From Usnea hakonensis (Eukaryota > Ascomycota > Lecanoromycetes > Lecanorales > Parmeliaceae), in contig BLJB01000039.1 of the NCBI GenBank assembly GCA_013423325.1, positions 186,001 through 250,000 of the forward strand: DNA of 64,000 nucleotides. The letters are read 5' to 3'. Numbering within the stretch: the stretch's first letter is position 1; each line of letters starts with the position of its first letter. Under the pieces are notes generated by a model. That model was not told the DNA's origin. It worked only from the letters and a program-made list of their open reading frames with translations, and ran no database searches. The translations under genes were made by a program, and so were the position numbers. Below are positions 33,451 through 45,285 of the stretch, piece after piece.

Positions 33451-35732
33451 ATGTCGGCTCCAAAAGGAATCCATACCCCTTTCCAGAACCCGTCTGATAT
33501 TCGGCTTTTGGTGTTACGGCCCGGAAAACCGGACGACCCGATTGAGTGCATTCTATTAGAGCCTATGAATTTGGATTCGCTTGACACACCTGAAGAGACC
33601 GCTGACAATACAATCGGACTTTTGAGGACTTATATTGCTTTGTCCTATGTTTGGGGTGACCAAAATGACAAGCGTCTGGTTTTTGTGAACTGGCAACCTT
33701 TTCGGGTGACGTACAACCTCTTCTCTTTGCTTTCCCGACTGAGAAATCTCTCGAAGGATATGCAGTGTCTGTGGGTTGATGCTATATGGTTCGTTCATTT
33801 TCCACTTATTTTGGTACCTATCTCACGTAAGGTGCGAGGGAAGACTCGGAAGATAAATGTTTTCTTCTAAAGTCTCGACGCTTGAATTTTTCTTGACATG
33901 GTAGCACTGACGGCATAATTTGCACAGTATTGATCAGAACAATCAGCACGAACGAGAAGCCCAAGTAAAACTAATGTCCCGAATATACCGGCAGGCTACA
34001 GCTATCGTGGCCGACGTTGGTGAGAAGTCCGAGGGCAAAGAACTGATACCTCCACTGCTGGAGAACATAATCGAAGCAGGCCATACTTGTGAGGCAATTG
34101 AAATGTCTTTAGCAGGCTCATCTTACAATGATCCGGCGCAGATAGCGTCCCTTGGCGCTTTAATGAACGACATAGTTGAAGTAACCGGGGGAGGGAAATT
34201 CAGCTTCAGACGCCAAGCTTTGGACGAAGTGAAGAGTGAGACAGTGCCACCCAAACTTGACCATCATGGCCCTTTTTCAAGTCAAGACAAAGGCTGGACG
34301 GCTATTCGGCAATTTTTTGCGTCTCCTTACTGGCGGCGCATATGGGTGCTACAAGAATTCGCACTGGCTCCAAAAATAGCAATTCTTTATGGGGATCTGC
34401 AGATCAACGCGTCGAAGCTCATGGATGCCATGGATCTTCTTTGCCGTTTTGGCAACTGGCCCGCCATTACATACTTTTCGAGATTCAAGGACAAGGACGA
34501 GGCAAAACGTTTCGGAATCTTGGGCTACCAAGGCTTTTGCACTTTGGTGAACGAGAAGAACAGCATCAAAGAACGGCTTTCGGAAGCGGACGCGACTGGC
34601 TGGCTGATTACAAAACTGGAATCCAGCATGCATCACATGTCCACTGACCCGAGAGATAGGATTTACGCGTTGTTGGGGCTTGCTTCAGACGGAAAATATT
34701 ACATAGATGGCGTAACTTACTCACCGGATTGGAAGTATGAAGCGGTGTTTAAGAATTTTGCAAAAATGTTTATTGAGCGTGGCCATGGTATGAGGTTACT
34801 CTATCAGGCTGGCACATGCTCGGATTGGCTTAAACTGCCGTCTTGGGTGCCTGTGAGTCCCTCCCCTGCTGATGTTTCGTGATCGCTTATCGTGTATACT
34901 TTGCAAATCTGTAAAGTCGCACTGTTCAGTAGCAAAGTTCGACAGTTTATTAATACCTGAGGTGAAGATGCTAAGTTCAAGGCTAAAATTCCTTCAGGAC
35001 TGGCAAAGAGTGGATAGGTCTCTCGGCCCGATAGCAACACCATTCGAACACCCGACGTTTGCTGCTTCATCGTCCTGCGACTCCTCCGTTCATGTCCGTC
35101 ACGACGAAGATAGCCTCCTTGTTCGGGGCTCCACTGTCGACAGGATAGCAAAGAAGACTCATACATTAGGTTCTCCGGACCATTTATCAAGGGAGTATGA
35201 TGTTCCAGAAATCGCTGGAAACCCGGCGTTAGGGCTTATCCCAATTGTGAGGTTTTTTGTATCAGGCATCGCCCTTGCACAAGAGCTTGATGGCTACCCT
35301 ACCCATGAGGGAAGTCTTGATGTAGCTCTGCGAACTTTTCTCCGAGGACCACCCTCAGAAATTTCCCAAAAACAGATGATTTCAATACATGAGGGAGTCC
35401 GGGCTTTCTTCTCGTTTGTCCAAATAGGCTTAGATCTATCCGAGAAGAAGGAGGAGAAGGAAGCTGATCGCGAGACGATTCTGATACGAGCTAACGAAGA
35501 AAAGCAAAAGATGATCGGACTATTCAAGGCAGGAGCCCGCCCCGCAAACCAACGCTGTTTCTGCACTACCGAGAAAGGTTTCTTTGGGCTTGTGCCAGGC
35601 AAAGTAGAGGTTGGAGATGAAGTGGCGGTTTTGAATGGGGGAACGTTCCGTTCATACTTAGAAGATTCGAGTCAGGAAATGAACAGGAGTTGGTATACAG
35701 ACTGGTGGGAGACGGTTACTTTCACGGATTGA
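33451..35732 (+). CDS. HET-domain protein, 665 residues
   Basis: Exons 33451-33788, 33928-34852 and 34998-35732 join in phase. Splicing restores the classic HET blocks: YIALSYVWGD, LWVDAICIDQNNQHER (the codon for Cys is split by intron 1), RIYRQATAIVADVG, PYWRRIWVLQEF, DPRDRIYALLGL and LPSWVPDWQ (across intron 2). The C-terminus ends with the usual FGLVPGKVEVGDEVAVLNGG module. HET proteins trigger incompatibility and cell death after fusion of unlike hyphae, often downstream of NLR-like partners. The acidic/basic EKKEEKEADRE stretch is a likely linker. Both introns (139 and 145 nt) are longer than most here. I chose ATG 33451 because the codon upstream in frame is not ATG. Confidence 0.93.
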
Positions 35733-36311
35733 TGCATGGGGAAGCTCTGAGTTTGGACACATACGAAGAAAGGGATCTTGTGATTATTTGACCAACACAC
35801 GTCACTGAGAATACAGCCAATACGCAACAATCCTCCTACTCCATCTCCAAACTCACGAACCTAAAGAGCGACAACGTCCTTATTCCTCGCGTTAAACGCG
35901 AAAGCGAGAGGAAATATGTACTTGAGAGAGAGAGAGAAAGGAGAAAACTGCCCTCCAAGCAACGGGATTCGCAGGCAAGGTTCGCACTTGCCTCCGGAGA
36001 AGTCTCTCCTGAGTCCGGGAGCGCAGACGGACAAATGTTTCGACCTGAGTCAGCGCTTTGAATCGGTCCAAGCTCTTCACTTCGCTTTCACTTTCACTTT
36101 CGCTTTCGATCTAGATGGGCAATTCTGACCGAGGCCGATGGATCGTCGTGCGGATGCTTAGGCTTGAGTCGGCGGTCATGTTGTGGATTGGAGGACTGGA
36201 GAATATATATACATCTTGGTCAAGAGTGATCCGCCCCGATGGAGCCTAGCGTGTAGCTGAGTGGCTGTGGAATTTTTTTTATTTTATTTTGTGCGCTTGT
36301 TCTTGAGTCCT
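35733..36311. other. Spacer with short TTTCRC repeats and a GA run
   Basis: No gene. A GA run is near 35926-35938. Short direct repeats of a CTTTCACTTTCGC type lie near 36078-36110. The inverted-repeat element starts directly after. Confidence 0.5.
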
Positions 36312-37149
36312 GCTACGTTGACACCCACTTTTACTACATTGACACCCCCCCCTCCCACTAGGTAGAAAAAGGCCAATAACATGATTATACCTCTTGCCAC
36401 TAACAAAGTAACACAATGTGCACCGAATCTATAGGCGAAACGTCCCTGCTTCCAATTATGACGATCTCATCTCATTGATCTAAGCATACGCCCTTAAAGA
36501 AGGCTACGCCACGGTAGCTTCTTTGACGAGACTTTAGTGATTTCGGATATGGTATGACTCGTTTCGGTATTGTTTCGGTGCATGGATTCGGTGGAATGGC
36601 CATGGCAAGAGAATCAGGAGACTATGTCCTTTCAGGAGTACATAAATAGGCTGATTTGCACTGGCAATGGCTCTTTAGTCGATTCATCTCTTTCAGAGTC
36701 TCCTTCATTGCATTGCAGTCTTTTTTCGCCCACCCATCCCTGCCTGTATATGTACATATCTATCTACTCCAGGTCTATATCGAATAGATATGGGAGTCTT
36801 CTTAGTGCTGTGGCAAGGCCTGAATATACCTCCAGGGGTCACTGTTCGGCCTACCTATGGCAATGAGACAGGCCAACCACTGTTGCAGCTACCTCCTATA
36901 AGCATTTGATCATTTGCATGCAATTCGCATGGTCCGGATGTGGTGAACGAAGCACTAATGGAGCATGGAATGGAGCATATTTCCAGGCTTTTAGGCCTCC
37001 TGAATCCATGCTTGCAATGCTCCCAAAGCCATGCTTCCCTGGAAAGGTACATATTTCTATGGTAGATACACCAAGCAGAAGGTACCTCGGTAGGGATTTA
37101 GAGCATGGCCGAAATATGGAATGCAGTAAAAGTGGGTGTCAACGTAGCA
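36312..37149. mobile_element. 838-bp element with 25-bp perfect terminal inverted repeats (MITE-like)
   Basis: 36312-36336 (TGCTACGTTGACACCCACTT...) is the exact reverse complement of 37125-37149, and the match extends to about 30 bases with one mismatch. A near copy of the motif (TACATTGACACCC) lies at 36336-36348 inside the left end. TA dinucleotides at 36315-36316 and 37145-37146 could be a TA target duplication as in Tc1/mariner/pogo (Fot1) elements, with the TGC/GCA outside them matching by chance or as part of the repeat. The interior encodes no transposase that I can see, so it is probably non-autonomous. It sits in the spacer between the HET gene and the oxidoreductase. Confidence 0.75.
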
Positions 37150-37803
37150 TTACCCTTGTTCTTTTGGTACACATAGCGTAAGTATGTAGGTAATTGCTTC
37201 GAGATCCAGCAGAATATACTATTCTTATCAATATTTTCTATGAATAAGTAGATAAGTTACTTTATCTGTTCACACGGAGCGCACATCGGCAAATCGGGGA
37301 GTAGGCCCTAGATTATCGACTTGCGCAAGTAGCTCTAGTGGTGCTGGCGTGGATGACGAAATTGTCGACAGGTCTATGCTCATCTTCCGACGTCAAAGTA
37401 CATCTCGGACGGATCGTGAAGAACATATCATCCATCTCGCCACTTGAAATGCGAAGTCACTGCATTGGTGTTCGACCAAGGGTGTTGGAGGAATTCTGGC
37501 ACTCCATCACTGCAGGGAATCAAAATAGGAGCGGGTTTCCGCGGAATATGAGCGTCAAGTCAAGATGCTGGGCGTATAGACCGAAGATACTTCTCTCAGA
37601 AAGCCGCTACTCCTAAAGAGAGCTTGAAATGATTAAATACTATAACAAGGGTATTGACAGCGACCGCGCATGTAAATGCTCCAGAATGACTTGAATAGCC
37701 GAAACCGCAACACCTCCACCGAATCGCGTCCCACCAAATGCACTTGATAGTTATGCAGTAACGCTGAAGGAGACACGGTGCCTCGAAGACTCTGCCACTG
37801 CGG
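37150..37803. other. Intergenic; nothing recognised
   Basis: Sequence between the inverted-repeat element and the oxidoreductase 3' end, with no coding-like frame. Confidence 0.5.
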
Positions 37804-39127
37804 TCAATAGGCAGTGCCCATGACAGTCTGGATGTGAAATTGGACGTCAGCATCGTCATCTCAAGAGGTTTTGTGAGCGTTGAAATTTCGCTGTAAAGGA
37901 ACAATCGAGACACGACATTATGCTGGACTTGCATCCAAAAAAGCAGAAAATTGAAATTTCGAGATGACGTACCTTCATAGCGCTCGGCCACATCATGTTC
38001 CTTGACTTAATCATCCTCACCGCCGCACTAGGAAGCCACCACCCGAACATTGCTCCGACCCCATAGTTCGGTCCTATCGGAACGAATTGTGACTCTTTCG
38101 TTGACAGGAGCTTCCACTCTTTTAGCTTCCCCTTCCCACCAAGTTCAACAACGATGTTGGCAACGGTAGTCGGTACGGTGAACGTGACATACATAAGGCC
38201 GCCTGGAGACCCTTGTGCAAGATCTCCAGTCACCCATGCGCCCTTGAGCGAAGGAACGCGCGTGTAGGCGTCGGCCAGCACCAGACCTCGATCGTCGAGC
38301 AGGGAAGAAGGAAGATATGAGGAGGCAGGCTTGCGGCCAACAGCGTTGATGAGGATGTCAACTGTACGGACTGAACCATCACTCAGAGTAACATTGGTGG
38401 TGCCGTTTCCGAGATCAGTGCTATCTGTGAGCTTCAAGTTGTGCTCGACTTTGACGCCCATGCCGTGGAGGAATTCTTGCGCGCGCTTCCCAATGGACGG
38501 ACGGAGGGCTGTAAGGAGACGATCAGAACCGGAAAGAATGGTAATGTCCTTGGGGGATGAGGTCTTTTTGCCGTGAAGATGGCCGACTTCTCCAGCCGTC
38601 TCAGTTCCGGATGCACCTCCACCAACTATCATTATGCTCTTGGCAGAGGGAAGGCGGGATTGAATGTCTTTATAGGCATCGAGCGTAGGAACGTGCGAAC
38701 CCTGATAGCTGTACAGTGGGCTTGTACCTTGCGAGCCAGTAGCGATAACAAGAGTGTCAAAGGAGAGGGTATTGGTGTCAGGTGCTATCTCCTGTTTCTC
38801 ATTCATCAACTTGTAGAGGACCGCCTTCTTCTCCGTCTCTAGGCTTGTGATCTCTGCATGTACGAATTCGAAGAGGTCTGAGGAGTATTGCTTGAAGCCC
38901 TTCTCGATAGGAATGAAGGAGTCCATGATATCATTCGGATAAGGAATGAACATGGCACGAGGGGCGCCAACCGAGTACCAGAAGTGGGTGGAATTGGCGA
39001 TCATAGTGACTTTATAGGATTTGCCGGTCTGGCTCTTGAGGCCTGGGAGGGCTTTGAGGAGGCCATGGGCGACGCCTAATCCTGAGTATGAGCCGCCCAA
39101 GATGACAATATTGTGGGTATTGGACAT
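37804..39127 (-). CDS. FAD/NAD(P)H oxidoreductase of the AIFM2/FSP1 (AMID) type, 392 residues
   Basis: Exon 1 (39127-37973) starts MSNTHNIVILGGSYSGLG, the FAD-binding Rossmann motif. It carries the central NAD(P)H motif IMIVGGGASGTETAGEV, the linker TLVIATGS, and AVGRKPASSYLP plus VTGDLAQG typical of pyridine-nucleotide disulphide oxidoreductases. A GTACGT donor at 37972 and a CAG at 37828 give a 145-nt intron and a short last exon coding TVMGTAY (37827-37804). Family members oxidise NAD(P)H and reduce quinones or act in death signalling, usually on membranes or mitochondria. There is no clear presequence from this ATG. The final exon is the least certain piece; reading through the intron would give a longer, non-homologous tail. 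Confidence 0.88.
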
Positions 39128-39840
39128 GTTGGCTGGTGGTGCGTGATGGGCAGAGAAGAGAAGTGTCGAGCTGCGGATAAGATTATGGAGAAGGTCAAAC
39201 ACTCGCACTTACAAGAGCGATAGTAGTGTGGAGCTTAGTTGAACCTTCATCATTAAGGACAAAGCGATCTAATATGTTGTAAGTGTCGGTATCTTGTGCT
39301 TTGTAATAATGATTCTCGTATTTTGTAAGCCCGCGTGCTTGTACGCGTCCGAGCTCCGAGCACTGCTACAAGTAGCTTCCGCAGCCAGGGCCGGCTTTTG
39401 ATTCTAAACCAATCATGTCACTATAAATTATTAATCATCTTTACAAACAAAATGCCCCTTTCTTAAAGTACGTAGAATTCTTTTAGCCAGCGCCATGCGT
39501 TGTGGGATTCATGTTGTCATTGAACCATCATCTTTGCGAGTTGATAGCTATATTTAGTCTGCTAAGTGGCAGGGCAACTATTACCGACTCCTTCTCGACT
39601 TCGACTAGGAATCCCTGTCCGCGAAATCTACCACGTTTTTTGAAGCGCCCATCTCAGGTCTACAGCGAAGCGAAATCCCATCTCCTGGGCCGGATTAGCC
39701 ACAGCAAAGTCATCGTTATGCATTCATTTGATGCATGATGTGGCTCTCAAATTTGGAGATATGCTCCCAAGTGGACAGCCGGCACGCAGTCAGATCACGC
39801 TTTCCCCGTTGTGTGTCTATCGAATGACCACTTCATCCCA
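39128..39840. other. Intergenic; no gene recognised
   Basis: Contains the promoter of the oxidoreductase and the 3' flank of the first DUF7730-like gene. Confidence 0.5.
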
Positions 39841-40814
39841 TCAGAATTCTGGTAAACTCGATTCACCTGTCTCCCCTTTGACATCATTATCTTTCCCTCG
39901 GTGCTGGATCATAGCGTGCCGAAGAAATCGAGAGTATTCTTGCTTCTGCTTCATAGTCCACCTATTGAGCCGCTGCGACAAAAAATCATCTTGAGAAGAC
40001 TGCGTGATCCCTAGTGTGAAATCAAAGCCTCTATCCGAAATGACAACCACGACGGACTTCAAGGCTGGGCTCGTGAAGCAGAAGAGCTGTTTGGTGAGCT
40101 GGCTGGCTTCTTCGGCTCGTTGGTCGTATTTGGGTGAGTCGGAAAATGCAGTTTGTATCCAGTCGAATATAAAGTCTTGCAAGCCTGTCAGCTTCTTTGA
40201 GACAGTCTGCAATATTTCATGATTGAAAGGTACATGAGCGCTGGTTCCGCTGTGGTAAAAAAGACGAACACTGCGTATATGTGACGTCCAATTTACCGTG
40301 TGCACAAAAACCCCGAAAACATCCCAACCGTCGAAAGAGAAGGTGTTTGCGGTGTAGCAGAAGTTTTTCGCTTCGTCGTAGATTTGTCGGCAGGTACGCA
40401 AGAAGCGTAAGTCCAGGGTGCGCCTTCGAGAAATGGGCCCTGAGACGTCACCCAAGAACCCGCGCGCACATTCGCCGTGGCGGTTGAAATTGGCTTCATC
40501 GAACCATGGTGACGTCGAGGCGTCGAAGCTCTTTTGAGCATCTTTCTCTGTTTTTGTCGACAAGCACTTGCTATGACCGAATTTGACATCTGGGTCTGGC
40601 AAGCCCGAAATAATTTTGATGTGTAGTAGATTGCCGCCACAAACAAGCACGTAAATGCGGTCCTTGATCTCCTGTGGAATCCTGAGAAGCAGTGATTGAG
40701 TGTTCTTCATAATGCTGTGATCGGTGAGCTTGAGAATATCTTGGGCAAGGATGGCATTAGGACTGACATTGTTTCAGTGCTTTGCTTGGCTTCCTGGCCC
40801 AGTGGTTTCTCCAT
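39841..40814 (-). CDS. DUF7730-like protein, paralogue 1 (306 residues)
   Basis: Exon 1 (40814-40768, MEKPLGQEAKQSTET) and exon 2 (40714-39841) are joined by a 53-nt intron (GTCAGT...CACAG) that splits an AT|C codon. The family pattern is clear: LLLRIPQEIKDRIYVLVCGGNLLHI near the start (an F-box-like helix), LRFLRTCRQIYDEAKNF, YTANTFSFDGWDVF, and RWTMKQKQEYSRFLRHA at the end. Proteins of this fungal class (DUF7730, related to 2EXR) are abundant in Leotiomycetes and have no known biochemical role. It is the first of four paralogues in the window and the only one whose first exon lacks the LRSG/LRNG sequence. Confidence 0.88.
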
Positions 40815-41565
40815 TGTAGACGCCAACAGTGAGATGCCTTTCTGGCAGGGAATTCAAGACCGAGGCACTAATGAAGAAAGTATGTGGTCTAGGACAAATC
40901 GCCTCTGAGTTGATGTCATCTGATTCTGATTCTCGGTTGGTGGGAAATATTGTGGAATGGTTAGATACTGGCTGTGCGACGGAATGAAAATTGGTCACTC
41001 TTACCCAGGTGCTACACCTATATCCGAGCTGGTCGGGGAATCTACTTTAAAATAATTGTACTGAAGTACCTCGTTTTAGACAGAACAATTCTCACGCTCT
41101 TACTTAGGGCACTTGTAGTTCCTTTTGATGGACCAGAATTGGCTATATATAGGATTGCGAGTATGGGAAGTATCCGAGCAAAAGTCATGCATCGAGTGGA
41201 AAGAATTTTGCAACCCTTGCCCTTTTCTGTCATTGTGTACATGTACAAAAGAGGTACCTTATCGAGCAAATGAATTTCGTCTATGCATATTATTCTCTTT
41301 GCGGATCGATGATCAAGCATTCTTTGATCCTCAACGATTTTGCTATGATTTCTGGACCTTCTATGCGTGAATTTCGCTACCTTTTCTGACGTGAAGTGAT
41401 TCTCGTCGTTGGAAGTAGAATACTTGTTCCTCCACATCTCTTAGCTATGAAATGTCTCGTAATATCACGCTCCCTGTGTTGCAGCACGCAAGTATTCGGT
41501 CAGTGGATACTGAATGATTCCAAACATAGTCTGATTCAACCCGTCCCTTCGCCGTCACTGCCTTC
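40815..41565. other. Intergenic between two DUF7730-like paralogues
   Basis: No coding-like frame. Confidence 0.5.
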
Positions 41566-42524
41566 CTAGTGACCGAAATCCTGCACATCTTGAATTGCCA
41601 GCTTGACCTCCTGGACCCATAGCCGTTTTTCATCCATAGTCCAACCCTGTGTAGATGAAATTGAGGTCTGTGGATGTCTTGCCAGGAATCGGTCGCTCAA
41701 GATGATCATTGTGGATTTAGCCGGCGCCTTCCCCAGGATCGCAAGGTTGTTCATTACCGGCCTCATCGATCTTTCCTTCTCTATGGCATCGGAGCTTGTA
41801 GACCAAAAGGGTCGCTGATCCACATTGATGTAGAGCGTCTTGAGCCGTGTCATGTGCTGGGTGACAGCGTTGAACGCTTGAGTCCAGCCATTGGTGTCGT
41901 TGTAGGGGTGGACTAGGTCTAGATGTAGGCTCCTGACTGCTTCGTTGATATCACTGCCTCGTTGAACGAGGAAGTGGATGAAAGCTCTAAGGTTGCGGGG
42001 CGTATTGAAAGAGAAAGTGTTATTTGAATAGAGTATATACCGCGCTTCGTTGTAGATTTGCCGGCAAACGTGAAGCAGGCTGACGTCCATTCTGACAATA
42101 TCAGGTCTCCAACTCATATAGGGGCAGCAGTGTAAGTGGCGCAACTCAGTATACTTGACGTAGAAGTTATTGCTATCTTCGATCTCGAAATAATGATAAG
42201 CCTCGTCCTCAGAGACTTTGGAGCTGCAGATCTGATGATTGAAACACTGTTCTCTAATGGCTCCTTTGGTCGAGCGAATGTTACTACGTTCAGACTTGAT
42301 TTGTTGTCGCCATATGTGCAGCAGATTACCACCAAGAACAAGCTGGTAGATGCGGTCCTTGATTTCCTGCGGAAGCCTCAGAAGTGGAGAGCGGGCTGAG
42401 TTACTGTTATTCGTTAGTGTGACTGTGTGGTCGGCTAGAAGGATGATAGCTAGCATTACATGGCTGTCAATTCCTTTAAACTCGATCCTGTGTCTTGAAG
42501 CTTTCGACCGCTACGTAGCTCCAT
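41566..42524 (-). CDS. DUF7730-like protein, paralogue 2 (300 residues)
   Basis: Exon 1 (42524-42460, MELRSGRKLQDTGSS...) and exon 2 (42403-41566) are joined by a 56-nt intron (GTAATG...AACAG) splitting an AT|T codon, the same site and phase as in the other copies. Exon 2 reads SPLLRLPQEIKDRIYQLVLGG, LLHVCRQIYNEARYILYSNN, RSLHLDLVHPYN and GWTMDEKRLWVQEVKLAI. An in-frame ATG upstream at 42653 would add a Ser/Arg/Lys-rich stretch; I prefer 42524 because it matches the MKLRSG/MKLRNG starts of paralogues 3 and 4. A start at 42456 would translate the intron. Function is unknown. Confidence 0.88.
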
Positions 42525-43061
42525 CTTGCGTTTGAGATGCTGGCTAGATTTTGAACGACTTGAGTGTTTTAACGTGTTTGACACTGCGACGGGCTTGACG
42601 GTAGTATCATTTCCTGCGAATGTAGTCGAGCGACCTGAGCGTGTCAAGACCATTGGGCGTGGCAATAGGACGGATCGCTGAGGGTTTGGGTTGATCTGTT
42701 GTTGACGAAGTGTCGAAGAATTGGCGGGATAGTTGAGTGGGGCTAAAATTTAGACCAGTAGAATGTAAAGTACTTAGGGCGATGTTCCAGAAAGTACTCT
42801 TTTGTGATCCCTTCCTCTGAAAATTTAGCTCTCTTATGCTAGGAATTACTCTAATGATTAACGAAAAGCATTTCTTCATCAAATGGTACGAGTACATAGA
42901 GTCTTTACTCCGTCCGCAGGTAGCCACGAGCAAAGTAAGGTACGAGATTTTACTTGTGTGTTCGAATTTATGACTTCCGAAGTTTAGGCGTTGAGCAGAA
43001 CAATACAAGTCCTTACCTGAGGAGGTACTTTATAACTCCCGTCTTTATGGAAACTGAGCTT
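42525..43061. other. Spacer between paralogue 2 and BPL1
   Basis: No separate gene. It includes the possible longer N-terminus of paralogue 2 up to 42653. Confidence 0.5.
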
Positions 43062-45285
43062 CTACGTCTTTCGCTTTACCAGCCCTTTGAAGAAGTCAAA
43101 GCTATTACTATCACTTTGCAACGTCCATACTTTCCCCGTAGCTCGATCCTCCCAGCCTAGCTCTTCCGCAAGTAGTAAACCCCAGTCCCTCGTTATTCCC
43201 TTGATTCGAGCTCTGACACCTCCTTCGGCCTCGAGCGTTACGATCTGGTCTGTGTGCAGCCAATGTTTGTAGTACATCTGCTCGAAAAATTTGTCAAAGC
43301 CGGTCTGAGTGAACTTGCTGTACAGCGTCGAGAAAGTGGTAAGGATGCGGGCGAGGAGCTTTTCGACCGTGAAGGGCGACAGAGGCTTGAGAGCGTTGAG
43401 CGAGGTGGTGGGAGCGGCGTTGGTAGTATTAAGGCCAATGCCTATGACGGAGAGGAACTCGGAGGAGTCATAGTGAGAATTTACCAAAATCCCGCCTATT
43501 TTGACAAGGTCACCGGATGAGGGATCAACCGCATCTGAGTAGGTTAGTATAAGTAATTGCCCGAAAAAGGAACAAAAAAATTACAGATATCATTGGGCCA
43601 CTTCAATTTGACCTCCATGTCCTTGTAACCAGTCTCATATGTCTTCACGCCCTCCACTATTGCCAATGCCGCAAGATATTGTAGGAAAACGATAGGGGCG
43701 TGAGAAGTCAAGGAGACTGGATGGCGAACGACGGTGGAGAACATGAGTGACCCAGCAGGAGAGACCCATACATTGGAGCCACGACCACGTCCAGCCACCT
43801 GGACGGTAGCGGTCGCTGTGAATCCAGCGGGAAGCCGCCGGAGTATTTCGGTGTTTCTATTTTGCTTAGCTCATATCCCCGTTGACTGCCAGGTAGAAGC
43901 GATGTACTTCTCGAGCATCGTGTTGGTACTTGTGACTACTTCCCCATATAATAAGTTTTTTCCAAATCCGTTCTTTGCTTCTGGGATTTTGCTTTCATAG
44001 TATTTCAAGTTTGCGTAAAAAGCATCGTGATTGAAGTATGGGGTCTCTTTGCTTGGTGGAGGCTCTCTTCCGTGTACGACTAAACGCTTGACGACGGCGT
44101 TATAGTCGATGAGTCTGTCCTCGTCATCATCACCATCGTTAGTCTTCTCACTTTCTTCACCAGTCAGAGCCTTGGTCAGGGAGCCAAGTGACCACGCAGA
44201 GGGCTTCTCCAAATGGAATGTATCATTGTCATCTTTGATATATTCTTCGCCATCTTCAATGGAAATAATCTCTTTCAAACCTGCCATTATGTTTGAAGTC
44301 CCATTTGGAAGCAATGAAGACAAATGAAGGCGGGAAAGGGAAGGTACCGCAGTGGTGTCTTGGCTGATTTTCAAACCAAGCTTCAGCAAGCAAGCTTTCA
44401 AGAAATCTGTCCTTTGTTTATCGTCTTCCGCCAAATCTTTCACGACCTCAGCATAGTGGCCTATGTCCGACTCATGATCAAGGTTGATGGCAGCAAACCT
44501 TGCAAGAAGTAAGCCGGAGGAATGAGTTGGCAACGTCAGGAACTTACTCTGGATGAGGACATGAGAGTAGTGCAGCTCCATCTCCGACCTTACAGTACAC
44601 CACAGCCGCAGTGCCTTCACCAGAATCGACCTTCAGCTGCTGAGTGTAACTAGCCAGGATCTCGACACCTTTTCCATGGAACTTGGGTGCATCAACGAAG
44701 ACACCACCTCCATTGTAGTACGATCTGAAGACATCGGGCAACGACCCCTTCGTCAAGCTAGTCTTGGATACTTTAAGCTCAACTGCTTTGGCACCTATCT
44801 CGCTGTGGTAGACAAAGCCGGGAAATGCAAGTCCTCGACAGCTTCCCGGATAGAATGCAAGCTCGCGGTTACCCACGACCTCGAGCTGTTTGTTGCCTTC
44901 TTCAAACTCGCACCTTTGGCTCCCATAGTAGGCGCCAGCGCAAAACCCCAAGTACGAGCCGCCTCTCTCGACATATTGGCTAATTCTACGATTGCCTTCT
45001 CCGTTCAATGTGCGACAGTAGCCTAGGTCTGCACCTCCCGGGAAAACTAGCAGAGCACATGACGCCGTCCAAGGTTCCTGGATTACAGCATGTCCATCAA
45101 TCGATATGACAGCGTAGTAAGGCGAGAGTAGACGCCGAAGACTATAGACACAATGTCTTACGGCTTCGACGGTGCATCCAGCGCCTTGGAAATTCATAAG
45201 CTTAGTAGTATGGGATGAAAAAATATGCTGAACAACTCAGATCCTTACCTGAGTAGACGAGTACGTTCATACGTTTGGTTGCCAT
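43062..45285 (-). CDS. BPL1: Biotin--protein ligase, 669 residues
   Basis: Five exons (45285-45249, 45184-44548, 44498-43908, 43856-43585, 43534-43062) join in phase with introns of 49-64 nt. The N-terminal half (MNVLVYSGAGCTVEAV, LLVFPGGADLGYCR, GGSYLGFCAGAY) is the glutamine-amidotransferase-like BPL_N domain found in fungal enzymes. The C-terminal half holds the catalytic domain: STNTMLEK, VAGRGRGSNVW (the biotinyl-AMP loop), LKWPNDIYA (split by intron 4) and KIGGILVNS, then the small BPL_C domain (VTLEAEGGVRARIKGI). It attaches biotin to acetyl-CoA and pyruvate carboxylases and is essential. It is divergent from MGM101, with an 868-bp spacer. Confidence 0.96.

Noticed and set aside
36570..37181. 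Open frames inside the inverted-repeat element as a transposase
   Set aside because: No DDE/D motif, helix-turn-helix or length consistent with a transposase.
42404..42459. ATG at 42456 as start of DUF7730-like paralogue 2
   Set aside because: That reading translates a 56-nt intron; the conserved MELRSG exon and split AT|T codon explain the gene better.
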